Source: Bretschneidera sinensis
Taxonomy: Eukaryota > Streptophyta > Magnoliopsida > Brassicales > Akaniaceae
DNA: 64,000 nt
Direction: 5' to 3'
Assembly (NCBI GenBank): GCA_023935145.1
Contig: CM043698.1
Location: 140,999,001 to 141,063,000 of the forward strand
Part shown: in pieces, positions 11,859 to 24,382 of the stretch
How the letters are laid out: each line of letters begins with the position of its first letter
How positions within the stretch are numbered: position 1 is the first letter of the stretch
The notes under the pieces: generated by a model
Databases searched by the model: none
Seen by the model: only the letters and a program-made list of their open reading frames with translations
Told to the model about the DNA's origin: nothing
Program-made: the position numbers and the translations under genes

Positions 11859-13125
11859 TGTTGTGAGTTTTAAATTACTCGCAAGCGCATAAGTCATTTG
11901 CAGTATAGCGTTGTGCAAGTGCGAGGTCGAATCCACAGGGAATTGCGTTGTGAAAATATATTTTTAATCTAAACTAACTCTATCTTAACCTAGTTCCAAA
12001 TTTCAGAATGATATTGCAAAATAAATTAAAACAAAACTAAGTTGATTTTAAAACTAATAATAAAAACACTAAGGTTTCCGAATCCACCCCACCAAAGTTA
12101 AGCATAGATGTTCTAAAAATATAGCCTATCAAAACATTCCATGAATCCAAATATAAGACAAAAAACAAAGAATATCCCAATTAAACCAAAAGCGTCCAAT
12201 GTATCCGCTCTTAACAAATCACAAAGGAAATCCAATTTAATCGAAAAACATTCAATGTATCCATCAGATGAAACACAAGGAATATCCAACAGACAATTTA
12301 AACTCAATCAATTATAAGATTAACTCAAATAATTGACAGAACATTTATACTAAAAATTGTCAGATTTGTATAAGCAAATCTGAACTACTACGCCAAACAA
12401 CGACGAGGCTTCATCTTCGACCTTAGCTGAAGAGTCTAGCCACTCATAACTATGAAACTACAATTCATAATAAAAGTGCTAAACATTTAAACTAAAACTA
12501 CTAAATGTAAAGAAATAAATAAATAACTTTACATGGGAGAAATTCCACTCGCTGACGGGCGGCTCTTCCCCTCGTGGTGACAAAGCCTTCGAGATCCACC
12601 AGAATGCTAGCGGACTTCCACTGGTAAACACCAAAGTGGCTCAGGAATTTTACACTGAATGATGAAGCCAGATGGTGTTTATATAGGGGAAGACCCAGAG
12701 CAATATGGGTTGCAGATTCGATGTGGGATACTACCCGTATGCGCTCGATCGCAGTGTGGTGCGATCGATCACAGGTACGATCGATCGCATGTCTTATGCG
12801 CACGATCTCATGTGCGCTCGATCACATGTCTGCTATGATTGATCGCAGATGCACTGAACTTCAAATATTTCGATGTGGGATGTTGACCATGCGCTCGTTC
12901 ATAGGCAAGTGCGCTCGAGCGCAGGTGCACTCGATCGCATATCTCGTGCGATCGATCACAATGTCTCCAGAAGCTTCACATCTCCTGAAATGCTTCATTT
13001 TCTCCACAAACCTGTAAAAATACACAAAACACAAGAAAGACGTAAAATAAAGTGAAATACTACTAACTAAGAGCATAAAAAATATAAGTTAAGGGTCTAA
13101 AATATGCAATATTTAAGACTCATCA
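11859..13125 (-). repeat. Element A 5' LTR
   Basis: 1267 bp, starting TGTTGTGAG and ending AGACTCATCA on the plus strand (TG...CA in either orientation). It contains the CpG-palindrome cluster at 12740-12960 and a TATATAAA box (minus strand) near 12680, followed by the presumed transcription start region. Confidence 0.9.
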
Positions 13126-13154
13126 CATAATACCAATTTCGTTGTGATTATTAA

Positions 13155-13335
13155 TGAGTTTTAATTATGAAAAATTCTTGTTTAGTACAGATTCATGAGA
13201 GATACATGGCACAAGATCCATCTCATTTTTGAATGAAAATAAAATATATTTTTTTTTCTTTTTTTTTACGGTAAAATAGATTATTGTGTCATATATCTCT
13301 CATAGACGTAACGTAGACCTGTTTTTCGTTGTGAG
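13155..13335. repeat. Possible small foldback element
   Basis: CATGAGAGATACATGGCACAA (near 13186) recurs inverted as TTGTGTCATATATCTCTCATAG (near 13288) with about four mismatches, separated by an AT-rich loop. The arms and size suggest a MITE remnant between element A and the LINE to its right. No target duplication could be fixed. Confidence 0.35.
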
Positions 13336-13804
13336 GAGAAGCTAGGTAGGGCCATGACTGTGGAAGGAATGAAGCACTCTCAAGAAGAACAGAGAGTTGA
13401 TTCCATTAATCTTCAAGTTTCACAGATGGTTGAGGAGGAAATTTGTAAGCCACGGTCAATTAGGTCTGAGTTGGAGACTTCTTTGTTGTCGCCACCAGAA
13501 GATCACTTTGAGTATATCGTTGTGTATGCTTCTAATCTTGCTCAGCAAAATATTATCAGTGGATTAGATAAGGTGTTAATGGTGAGGAAAACATGCATCT
13601 TTAGAAAATGTTGATAAGGAAGGTAATTTGCAGCTGATTAATAGAGTCACGAATGACCTGCTATCAATGAGAAGGGATTGATTAAGGTTGTAGTCAGGTT
13701 TGACTCTGGTCCGTTAGTTACTCTAGTAATGGATGTGAGGACTTCGGGAGGGAAGAAAAAATGGGCGCCAATGAAACGACTTGGGGTTAGCTCTACATTG
13801 GGAA
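13336..13804 (+). mobile_element. LINE D, segment 1 (ORF1 tail)
   Basis: Starts with an open stretch from an ATG at 13354 (MTVEGMKHSQEEQRVD) and runs, with stops, to KKKWAPMKRLGVSSTLG at the border of copia element C. The sequence after element C continues with lysine/arginine-rich coding and then an endonuclease domain, which is the ORF1-to-ORF2 order of plant L1-like LINEs. The 5' end is not defined. Confidence 0.6.
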
Positions 13805-13953
13805 TGTTGAATTTAAGAGAGGAAGTGAGACAATACAAAGAGAAGAATTGTATTGAATGGTGTGTTTTACTTACAAGGGAGTTATCCTATTTATACAAGC
13901 CAATAGGAGAGGCAAAGCTATACACAACTAATATGGGATATAATACATTAACA
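13805..13953 (-). repeat. Element C 3' LTR
   Basis: 149 bp, TGTTGAATTTAAGAGAGG to ACATTAACA on the plus strand. The adjacent interior (13954-13975) reads on the minus strand as a purine-rich tract ending GAGTTTGAGGAGGGA. Confidence 0.9.
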
Positions 13954-13975
13954 TCCCTCCTCAAACTCAAGGCGG

Positions 13976-16900
13976 TAAGTGGGAGGTGAACTTGAGTTTG
14001 GAAACCAGAGAGTGAAAACGTCTGGGTGAATGAGCCTTAGTGAAAATGTCAGTTGTCTGATCGACTGAACTGACGGATTGTAGACGAACCATATTCTAGA
14101 GAATGTGATCACGGATGAAGTGGCAGTCATTCTTGATGTGTTTTGTACGCTCATGGAAGACATCATTGTGAGTGATCTGAATAGCACTTATGTTGTCACA
14201 GTGTAGGATAGTGGCAGTGGGAGAAGAGATACCCATGTCAGCGAGTAGCCATTGAAGCCAAAGAAGTTCTTGAGTTGCATCAGCCATAGTATGATATTTA
14301 GCTTCAGTACTGGAGCGAACAACCACAGTTTGTTTCTTACTACGCCAGGAAATGAGAGAATTGCCCAAAAAGAAACAGTAACCAGTGGTCCATGAAATAA
14401 AGTACCCTTGACATATCGAAGAATGCAAAGCACAGCAGAGTAATGGGTGGTCCGAGGAGCGGACAAGAACCGACTGACCTGATGAACGGCATAGGCAATG
14501 TCAGGGCGAGTGACAGTAAGATATACAAAACTTCAACCAGTTGGCGATATAGAGTGGCATTCTGAAGATGTGAACCATCGAGTGGAGTAAGTTTGACGTT
14601 CGGCTCGAGAGGAGTAGTGGCAGTGGTTGAGTCAGTGATCCCAGCCTTGGAAAGGAGATCCGAGGTATATTTGACCTGAGAGAGAAAAAATTCATCAGAA
14701 CTAGATGAGACTTCGAGGCCAAGAAAATAGGTGAGCACGCCAAGATCTTTCATCTCGAATTGGCCACTGAAAAACTTTTTGAGTTCAGAAATACCATGTA
14801 GATCATCTCTAGTAATAACCATATTATCTACGTACAGTAAAAGAAGGATAATATCGTTGGTAGTATGGCAGATAAACAGAGTCGGATCATGACCATTCGG
14901 TGTGAACCTAAACTGATGAATGGTAGTGCTGAATTTGGCAAACTAGGCACGTGGAGCTTGTTTCAAACCATATAGGGCACGACGAAGGCAATAAATTTTG
15001 TTTCGAGGGGCATCCAAGCCGATAGGGTATACATATAGACTTCCTCAAGAAGATCCCTATTAAGAAATGCATTTTTGACATCCATTTGAAACAAAGTCCA
15101 TTTTCGAACGGCGGTGACAGCAAGAAGTGCATGGACAGATGTGAGCCTCGCCATTGGAGTAAATGTCTCTTCATAGTCAATGCCGTATTCTTAAGCAAAT
15201 CCCTTGACAAAAAATCGGGCTTTATATCGTTCAACAGAGCCATCAGAAAGTGTCTTGATCTTAAAAACCCACTTGCAGCCAATAGGAGTTTTTCCAGGGG
15301 GAAGATTAACAATATCCCAGGTATGAGTTTTAGCTAGTGCCTAAAGTTCTTCATCCATTGCTTTCTGCCAAAGAAGATTGGTACTAACCTTCTTATAGGA
15401 TTGAGGCTCATGCAGATGAAGTATAGTGGAAAAACAATGATAATCACAATGGTAATTAGCAAGATGAGAAGGGCAATGAGTTGCCCTGGTAGATCTGCGG
15501 GGGTGATCTAGAGGATGACTCTCAAAGGGAGTCGGTGCAGACTCATCAGACATAGGAATATCCTCAAGCACAACCGATTGAGTCGGAGAGGTGAGGTCAG
15601 CTAATGGTTTTGGAGTTGGAGCTGGGTCTGGAGAGATAGGATCAGCTGGTGGTTCCGAAACGGAAGGGGTGATATCAGTTAGTGATTTTGAGGTGGACTG
15701 AATAGTACCTGAAACTGGATTCTCAGGAAATAACTCAATATATGAATCAGTAAATAATCTAGAGTTAGTAATGGTTGACATGTCAAATGATCGTAAGGAA
15801 GAGAACATTTGATGTTCCCAAAAAATGACATGACGAGATATAGGAAGAGTTTCAACACCGATACCTCTTATGTTCAATACCATATCCAATGAAACCACAC
15901 AGATAAGCCCTTGGTTGTAATTTTTTGTGTTCATATGGTTTGAGAAGAACAAAACAAGCGCAACCAAAGACTCTGAGGTTAGAGTAATAAGGAGGTTTAC
16001 CGAAAAGGTGCTCGAATGGAGACTGATTCTGGATTGTAGCAGAAGGGATACGATTGATTGTGTACATTACGGTTAAGGCAGCATCACCCCAGAAACGTTC
16101 AGGACATGATGACGAAATGAGTAGAGCACGAACGGTGTCAAGAATATATCGATGTTTACGTTCGGCTTATCCATTTTGTTGGGAGGTTTCAGGGCACGAG
16201 CGGTGGGGGAGCGTGCCATTTTTGTGAAGTAGGTTTAGAAAAGCATTGTCTTTATATTCCACTGCATTATTTGAACGAAAAATTTTGATATTCCGAGAGA
16301 ATTGAGTTTGAACCATAGAAGAAAAATCATAATATATTTGAAAGAGTTCAGATCTGCTTTTCATAAGAAACAACCAAGTATAACGAGAATAGTCATCCAC
16401 AAATATAACAAAATAGTGAGCACTACCCATTGATGCATGAGGAGAAGGCCCCTAAACATTAGAATGTACTAAATCAAAAGGTGCAAGGGAAACATATCGA
16501 CTCTTATTAAAAGGTAAAGCTGATTGTTTTGCAAGTTGAAAATGAATACAATGAAAAGACTCATGCTGAAATGAACCTAACTGACCACTAGAAATAAGAG
16601 AATGTAGAGGGCTGGATGAAGTGTGACTTAACTGAAAGTGCCACAATTCAACGGGTGAGAGTGTTGGGATGGATGCGGCTAATTGGTTTGGTGATGGTGA
16701 GGATGGGACTTGGAGGTGAGTGAGATCAAAGAGGCACCCAACTTTATGCCCAGTTCCAAGGAGTTTTTCTGTCTGAGAGTCCTGCACACGACAACCAGTA
16801 AAAGAAAAATGCAAATCAAGTCCAAGATCACATAGTTGTTCAACAGATATAAGGTCAAACATAAGATTATGAACCAAATATGTGTCAAGGAGAGACAAAT

Positions 16901-17960
16901 GAGAACTGTCAACATGTCCAGTGTGGCTAACCAACATATTTGATCCATTGACAGTGTGAATAGTAGGTGCATACTCATCACGAGTTTTAGAGAAAAATAT
17001 AGAGGCATCAGAAGTCATATGATTGCAACAAGCAGAATCAAAATACCATCGGGATGTACTTAGTGTAGCTGACATAGCTATATTATTACCAGTTTTATTT
17101 AGAGCCTTGGTAAGAATGGTACAAAAACCACTTCAATCATGTGAAGAGCTGGATGAAGTTGGTGTAGTATCAATAGCTACAGCAGCAGTATTCTTATGCT
17201 TGGAATAGAACCAATTGGATAAGCCTCGAGAGCGATATTGGTTCCCATTTGACTGATTTTCAGATGGAAGTTTAGGGCACTCTATAAGATAGTGACCTGG
17301 TTCTCTGCAGACTCTACATAGGCAAAAAGGACATTTGAGCAATTCATGCCCTTGTGAATGACAATACTTGCAATATAAGGGCTTCTGATATGGGTTTGTC
17401 TTGGCAACTGGTGTGGCAAGAGCAACGAGTGCTGCAAGGGCAACATCTGTATAAGATCTTTGTAATGTGGTGAGGCGTGTTTCCTCACTGAATAGATCAG
17501 AAATGACGTCGTTTAGGGGAGGTATCGCGCCCCGATGTAGGATTGAAGCTCGTACAGGTTCAAATTCCTCTCTCAAGCCCATCAGGAATTGCATAATGCT
17601 TGTCTCAGTTTAATACTTTTCATGAACATCAGTGTCTTTTGTGCACTCCCAAATTGGCTCAGTGAGAGCTAATTGGTTCCATATGGCAGTCATCTGAGAT
17701 AGAAAACTGTTGACGGTTTATCCAGGTTCTTGGCGCATGCTATGAAGGATGGAAAGAAGACGATGCCGATTTGAGATGTCTGCCCTGTTATAGCGGTGTT
17801 GGAGAAGATCCCAAGCTTCTTTAGCTGTATAGAGTGTACCAAATTGAAGTTTGATTTCTGGGATAATAGTGGCACGAAACCATATGAGAATCTGGTGATT
17901 TTTACTATCCTAGTCCTCTAGACGGTCAACATATTTGTCAGCATCTCCGTCATCCTTCTT
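13976..17960 (-). pseudogene. Element C gag-pol remnant
   Basis: Copia polyprotein in several frames. Near 17290-17370 there are two zinc-knuckle-like segments (CKYCHSQGHELLKC and CRVCREPGHYLIEC). Protease shows WYFDSACCNHM near 17030. Integrase shows HCIHFQLAKQ near 16530 and DYSRYTWLFLMKSRSE near 16380; the second catalytic aspartate is Asn in FRSNNAVEY. RT has YVDN instead of YVDD (14823-14834), followed by MKDLGVLTYFLGLEV. RNase H has SSTEAKYHTMADATQELLWL and a C-terminal [16 protein letters not shown]. Stops, frameshifts and two lost catalytic aspartates make it inactive. Confidence 0.9.
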
Positions 17961-18397
17961 CTTGGATTCAGTAATATCTCCAGTCACGTAAGCCACAATT
18001 TTCGTCCACGGAGGAAACCAAACATTACTTGAGCCCACACAACATAATTAGATTCATCCATAACAGTATAATAACCCGAGGTAAGTACGATTCAACCATA
18101 TGCGCAAAGAGGAAGGTGAACCTCCAAGAAATCGATGACGTGGCGGTCAACTGATGATGTGGTGGTCAACGGGTGACGTGGCACTGACATGGCAGTGAGG
18201 TGGCACTGATGTGGCGGCAGTGTATCTGAAACAGGAGCAGCAGCGGAGATGATATCGATGGAGAATAAGACTCCGACTATGGTGATGACCCGATAGGTAT
18301 GAAAAGGATATACTATAAGTTTTTCTGATGTGAAGGATCCACTAGTAGTGGCAATCACAGAGTATACTTAACTCTTAATATACCGAGAACCATTATG

Positions 18398-18409
18398 GCT
18401 CTGATAACA
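18398..18409 (-). other. Element C primer-binding site
   Basis: Read on the minus strand TGTTATCAGAGC follows the 5' LTR directly. It matches the initiator-Met tRNA site TGGTATCAGAGC with one mismatch, as expected for copia. Confidence 0.75.
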
Positions 18410-18558
18410 TGTTGAATTTAAGAGAGGAAGTGAGACAATACAAATATGAGAATTGTATAGAATGGTGTGTTTTACTTACAAGAGAGCTATCCTATTTATA
18501 CAAGCCAATAGGAGAGGCAATGATATACACAACCAATGTGGGATATAATACATTAACA
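18410..18558 (-). repeat. Element C 5' LTR
   Basis: 149 bp, same length and termini as the copy at 13805-13953. It contains a TATTTATA-like box in CCTATTTATACAAGCC. Confidence 0.9.
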
Positions 18559-19316
18559 AGGAAAGTTAAAAGAGGGATATGGTATGAAAGACGAAAGAGA
18601 TAGATTGGAGGAAGACGTTGATGGGATAGTTAAGTGAAAAAGGAAGAGCAATGTTTTTGTTGATATTCAAACGATGGAAGCTGGAATCCAACTCGGTCGA
18701 GCCCTCACAATTTGGTGGGGGCTCAAAGTCTTCATATGGTTTTCTTGATGAAAACTCATCTAAATCAAGTGGCTATGGAGAACTTAATTAATGTATTGTT
18801 TGGGTTTTAAACATGGATTGGTTACAAGTAATAATGGTCGATTAGGTGGTCTTATTTTATTATGGCATGAGGAAGTGGATATATATATTAAAAAAAATTC
18901 ACATTATCATATAAACATGATTTGTACAGATATGGGTGGATGAGGTATTTGGCGGCTTACTTGTTTCTACTGCCATCCAGTTGTTCATTTTCGTAGATAT
19001 ACATAGAGTTACATAAATTAAAATAATCTTTTTTTTTTGGATAACGGACCATTACGACCGCCCCCACAATCCTTGTTGTCTTGGAGATTTTAGTGAGATC
19101 GTGGGTTTGCATGAGAAACATAGAGGTAATGATAAAGTCGAGTGGGAAATGCAAGATTTTTGTAACGTCTTGGATAAGTGTCAATTTCAAGATATTGGTT
19201 ATATTGTAGATGGTATGACATGGACAAATTTGCGTGAAGAATATGAAGCAATTTTGGTACATTTAGATAGAGTGGTAGACACCACAAGTTGGAGGCAATT
19301 GTTCCCCTGCTGTGGT
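18559..19316 (+). mobile_element. LINE D, segment 2 (endonuclease domain)
   Basis: Continues LINE D after element C. Readable blocks are LGRALTIWWGL-like start-of-ORF2 sequence near 18700, GLVTSNNGRLGGLILLWHEEV near 18815, and the endonuclease block LGDFSEIVGLHEKHRGNDK near 19080 followed by LVHLDRVVDTTSWRQLFP near 19255. These correspond to the exonuclease-endonuclease-phosphatase domain of plant LINE ORF2. Stops and frameshifts are frequent. It is cut at 19317 by a hAT-like element, after which the same domain resumes at 20963. Confidence 0.8.
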
Positions 19317-20847
19317 CATTGGTGGATCTAGTGCAGGGGCAGTAAAGGAAATTGACCCACTTGATTTTTAAAAAATAAATTTATTGTTTTAATCCGCTGC
19401 ACTTGCTTATCATACATCAGTACAAAGCCCATAGTTGAAGTCATGAGTTCATTTCATTTGGAGGTCCACTTATTTATCGGTGAGTATCTCTCTTCCAACC
19501 TTTTGTGTACGCAATATGGGATTAAGTTCTCAATCAAATATCACTCAAACTTTCACTTAGACAAGAAATGAACAAAAGTGCAAAGCGAATCCTACATCGT
19601 CTATGCAAGACATTGTTAGAATCCCAATCCTCTATAAAACTAATCCCAAATCGATATAGAAAAGCAATTTAAACAACTAAAACTTCATTTTAAAAGGCAG
19701 TCTTAGTCAATAGATTTTCTTTACAATTGTCCAAATGTTTACTCTATAAAGGCAACACCACTGATACTTAGAAGTAAAATTTTATGAATTTAGTATTTCT
19801 TCATGTATATTGAGGTTTGCTGCAAATGCCATACCTCTGATTCTTAAGTAAAAGTTTTTGAATTAAGTAAATTAAGAATTGTAACAATAATTATTTTTAT
19901 ATACACATAAAAAAAATTATAAAAATTTTAATTAGTACTTTGATCTTAAACAAATTTTATTTTTGTTTTATAGGTTAGCAGTTATGAAAAATTGCATGTA
20001 GAAAATAAAATCGTTGACTTCTTACATTTATTTATTTTTTCTCTTTTCATCTTTTCTTAATCGTTTTTATACCAGAAACTTGAGAATTCTTTTTGTCTAT
20101 AAAAACTGAGATTTTTTTTTCCTTTCAATTGATAATTCAATTTTCTTTTTCTACTTTTAATAGATATTTCGCTATCATTTTTTAATGATATTAGGTTGCT
20201 ATACTGCTCTTCATTGTGATAAAATTGGGAGTTCGGTTTCTCTAAAGAAAATTGAAAGTTTATTTTTCTTTCAACTAGGTATGAAAATCGATACTTGGAA
20301 GTTTTTTTTTTCATAATATTGACTGATATTTAACTATCATTTTTTTTATTTCTTGATTTCTATATTTTCTTGAATGATATTATATTATCATATTGATCTT
20401 CACCGTGATGGCTCAAAAAATGAGCCACCATATTGATCAGTTAAGATGAGTCATTGTTGGTCAACCTAAAGCAACTATTTAAATTTTAAGCTTGATTGTC
20501 AATTTTGATCATTTTTTTTTAGAGTAATTCGTAGCTACTTAGCCACTTTTAGATAATGGCTTCCTATAGATAATCTCAATGAGAAAAAAACAATAAATTA
20601 TAGTATCTCTTTACAATTTCGAAAACGTTGTCATATTTGTGCCTGCTAGAGAAAATGCTCCACTTTGCGCTCTTAATTTTAGGCACCAAAGTAAATACAA
20701 AACTTCAAAGCATATGTATACAAGTGCTTTTTTGTTAGTTTTTGTAATGAAAAAAATATATTAATGATCTCTAACTGAACGAAAAAAACATGTATTCGAG
20801 TTTGTTTTGTGAAAAAATATCATCAATATTTATATTACTTTTGCTTT

Positions 20848-20888
<41 letters not shown>

Positions 20889-20962
20889 TACTTATATAGT
20901 TATATAATATAAATGTGTGTATATCCTGTTCCCACTAACAAAAGTTTATGAATCCACCACTG
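19317..20962. mobile_element. Putative non-autonomous hAT-like element
   Basis: A 1646-bp AT-rich insert interrupts the LINE endonuclease frame. Left end CATTGGTGGATCTAG and right end (reverse complement) CAGTGGTGGATTCAT form short imperfect terminal inverted repeats of the plant hAT kind. The flanks TGCTGTGG and CCCTGTGG suggest an imperfect 8-bp duplication. Removing the insert rejoins LFPCC to VVHHLGVENTDHVALKL, the expected end of the endonuclease domain. No transposase frame was seen; the interior has an (AT)n run and A/T-rich filler. Confidence 0.6.
20850..20884. repeat. (AT)n microsatellite
   Basis: About 17 uninterrupted AT dinucleotides inside the hAT-like insert. Confidence 0.9.
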
Positions 20963-23780
20963 CCCTGTGGTTCATCATCTGGGTGTTGAAAACACGGACC
21001 ATGTGGCGTTAAAACTAGTATTTAAATGTAAATTTGATTATATGATAAAATGTTCCAGTTTGAATCCATGTGGCTTCGGCATGAGGCGTGTGAGGAGGTG
21101 ATATCGTCAGCTTGGTTTAATCCTTGAAGCCAGTCACCTATGGAGAACGTTAACAAGATGGTGGAAGCTTGTGGGCAGTCATTAGGGTATTGGAGTAAAG
21201 ATGTTTTTGGGTCAGTTCAAAGAGACTTGTAGCAAAAACAAGAAAAATTAAAAAAAAAAAAAAAAAACTTTGAATGGGCAGGCGTTTGTTCAGTAGTGAA
21301 GTTGAGGAGAAAATTAACCTTGAATTAGAGATTAATGAGGAAAAAATTAAGCTTGAATTAGAGATTAATGAGTTACTGCTTCGTGATAAGATGTATTAGC
21401 AGCAATGGTCTCATACAATTTGGTTACGTGAGAGAGACAAAAATACTAGTTTTTTTCCACTCCAAAGCCACTCAATGAAGACGATGAAACCAAAAACTGT
21501 CTCTTGGACCTGATGGTATGCCTCCTTTATTTTATCAAAAATTTTGGCACATTGTTAGTAATTATATAGTTGTTGATATACTAGAATTTTTTTTGGTAAG
21601 ATGTTTCCCTAACAAAATCACTCTCATATAATTCTTATCCCGAAGACCAAAAATCCTACGTTGATGACTGAATTTCGCCCTATAAGCCTATAAATTGATT
21701 GCTAAAGTATTGGCTAATTGTCTGAAAGTAGTTTTACCTCATTATTTTTTAATCACAAAGTGCTTTTATGGTTAGGATGGTCACAGATAATATTTTAGAT
21801 GCACGTGAATTATTCTTCATTATTTGAAAAAGAAGGATGGGGTAATGGAGTATATAGCCTTAAAACTTGATATGAGCAGTCATACCTTAGAGTTGTTACG
21901 GGGAAAATGGATTTTGCGGCGAGATTGGCTGATTTGATGATGGAGTGTGTATCTTTCTTTGTTCTCTTAAATGGGGTTATATATGGCAATATTATCCCAA
22001 CGAGAGGGTTACAACAAGGTGATTGTTTGTCACCTTATCTTTTTCTATTGTGTGTTGAAGGGTTTTCATTGTTATTTTCTCGGTCAATGGGCGAAGAACG
22101 TCTGAGTGGTGTTTTGATTTGTTGGGGAGCTCCCCGAGTCTTTCATCTCTTTGTTTGCTAATGATAGTTTGTTATTTGGTAAAGCAACAATGGAAGAATT
22201 GGGGAAAATTATGAATTTTGGAGGTTTACGGTGGGGCTTTCGGGCAACAAATTAATTTTTTGAAGTCATTGATCATTTTTAGTGGCAATGTGGAGAAAGA
22301 GAGACAGATTGAAATCAAGCAAGTGAAAAATATTTGGGTCTTTCTACTATGATTGGGTGTTTAAAGAACTAATTGTTCAAATCTAGCTATTAAATGACTA
22401 TGGAGGAAAATTCAAAGATGGAAAGAAAAATTAATATCGAAAACGAGAAAAGAGATCCTTATCAAAGCGGTAGCTCAAGCGATTCTGACCTATGCAATGA
22501 GTGTGTTTAGAATCTCTTCAACATTTTGTGAAGAGATTCTTCAACTGATCCACAAATTCTGGTGAGAGAGTTGAGGTGAGGAGAGAAATATGCGTTGGAT
22601 TAAATGGGAGGTCTTGTGTACCAAGAAAAGTGAGGGAGGATTGGGATTTCGGGATCTTAATTGTTTCAATGAAGCATTATTAGCTAAGCAAGGTTGGATG
22701 CTAATTAGGAACTCAAAATCGCTAGCAACTAAATTGTTGAATGCTAGGTGTTATCCTCATTGCTCGTTTATGGAAGCACAAGTGGGAAATCATCCTCTCT
22801 TTTTTTCGTGGCGGAGTATTTGGGGTGCTAAGCAGGTTCTTGAGTCGGGTTACGTTGGAGAGTGAGGAATGGGCAATCAGTTCGTATATGGAACAATCGC
22901 TTGCTTCCTACCCTTTCGTTCTATAAGGTCTGTTCCCCAACTTCTGTGTTACCAAATGATGCGCAAGTCAGTTCTCTTATTGACCCTCAGGTAGAGTGGT
23001 GGAGCACAAGTGTTGTGTAGCAAGTTTTTCTTGGTTTTGAAGCGGAATTGATATTGCGAATGCCTGTGTCTAACCGTCTTGATAGACTGGTTTGGGCATT
23101 GGCTCCTTCGAGCAATTTTATTGTGCATAGTACATACTATTTTTTGTTTCAAAGGAAGATGGCTTCATCTGCATCAAGGGAGGTTGTATCGAACATAATT
23201 TGGAGTCTTCAGTTACCAAATAAAATAAAACATTTTGTTTGGGAGCAGTTCAAGATATAATTTCTACCAAAGCTCAATTATGGAAGGTGGTGCCAGACTT
23301 TGTGATATCTGTCAAGTGAAAATTGAGACTAGAATGCACGCTCTGTGGGAATGCCGAGTACCAGTTCAAGTGTGGCATGATAGTGCTTGTTGGCCTGGCC
23401 TTGAGCACGAGCGTCCTCATGTGTTCAAGGATTTAGTTGTTGCGGAGTTGCAAGGGGATGGGGATCCTAAATTAGTTCTGGTTTTGGTGGTTCTCTTTTC
23501 GCTTCTTTGGAAAAATCTAAATCAGACGTTTTTTTATCGTCTTCGTCCTTGGATATTGTACAGAGAACTTCTGAGTTTTTTCAAGAAATTTTGAAGACAT
23601 ATGACAAAAATGCTCCACTAAGGACTCATTTATCAGTTGAGACTCCCCGGCAAGGCTTTCTCAGAATTAATTCTGATGCAGTAATTCGATCGGGAGTGTC
23701 CTGACCTAATGGGGATAGTGTGGTGGTAAGAGATGATGACGATATGGCGAGGGCAGCCATGGTAGCTTCATCGCCAATCC
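20963..23780 (+). mobile_element. LINE D, segment 3 (RT to RNase H)
   Basis: Resumes the endonuclease end, then RT: LDPDGMPPLFYQKFW near 21510, GLQQGDCLSPYLFLLCVEGF near 22010, and FANDSLLF near 22155, where FADD is expected. A zinc-binding RT-associated region follows (GGLGFRDLNCFNEALLAKQ near 22635, IWSLQLPNKIKHFVW near 23200, CDICQVKIETRMHALWEC near 23300), then the start of RNase H (GFLRINSDAVIRSG near 23655). Stops are scattered throughout. The frame is cut at 23781 by gypsy element E and its RNase H remainder is at 29052. Confidence 0.85.
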
Positions 23781-24331
23781 TGATGCAGGAGGATCCGAGT
23801 CAGATGATGCTGAGTTGTCAGATAGCACGTTGTTGACACTGAGATACCTTGAGTTGGCAGATCAGTGCAAAGATAGCAAGTGGGCTACCTAGACCGGTTT
23901 ACATCGTTTAGCGGGCCATGGGCTCGGATCGGGTCCTGGAGACCCTAGTCTGATTGGAAAAGAGCTTCCGGGCAAAACTTTTAAGTGTCGTCATTTTAAG
24001 CCAAAAAACGACGTTTAAACCCTCAATTTGGCAGTTTTCAGTTTTTAGGAAACTTTTTTATTTTATTTGCAATTACCAATTTTTAGGAAACTTTTTATGT
24101 TATTTGCAATTACTTTAAATTCGACCTTAATTTAATTTTCCTATTTTAGCTTGACCTTATAAATAAGGTTTTAGGGTTTAGTAAACATTATTATTGATTT
24201 GCATAATTTTGAATAAAATTCAGAGTTGTTCCTTTGTTTTTTCTAGGGTTTTTCTCTTGTGTTATTTTCTTCCCTGTGAATTATCTGTTGAAAACTAACC
24301 TGCAGAATAATCGCTATTCTGCCCGGCGTCA
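23781..24331 (+). repeat. Element E 5' LTR
   Basis: TGATGCAGGAGGATCC to CCCGGCGTCA, 551 bp. A TATAAATA box is at 24158-24165. Its first 110 bases are a copy of the pol C-terminal coding end. PBS TGGTATAAGAGC at 24334-24345 follows it, matching the initiator-Met site with one mismatch. Confidence 0.9.
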
Positions 24332-24382
24332 GTTGGTATAAGAGCTTCAGTATCTTCCTGGGTTGAGATTTCATCAGTTTCT

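Larger units (their letters stand above)
7592..13125 (-). mobile_element. Element A: non-autonomous Athila-related gypsy retrotransposon
   Basis: A complete LTR element on the minus strand, bounded by TG...CA LTRs (7592-8837 and 11859-13125). A tRNA-Asp-type primer-binding site lies beside the right-hand (5') LTR and a purine tract beside the left-hand (3') LTR. The flanks are CATAG on the left and CATAA on the right, so the 5-bp target duplication has one mismatch. The coding part is a gag-like frame fused to the start of reverse transcriptase only. RT catalytic motifs, RNase H and integrase are absent, and a long non-coding stretch (8838-10125) takes their place. It would need a helper element to move. 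It is the older copy of the family represented by element B (56989-62654). Confidence 0.9.
13805..18558 (-). mobile_element. Element C: degenerate Ty1/copia retrotransposon
   Basis: 4754 bp on the minus strand, with short 149-bp LTRs at both ends. The flanks are GGGAA on the left and AGGAA on the right, a 5-bp target duplication with one mismatch. Domains in copia order from right to left are gag with zinc knuckles, protease, integrase, reverse transcriptase and RNase H. The two LTRs differ at roughly ten positions by eye, so the insertion is not recent. It lies inside LINE D. Confidence 0.92.
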
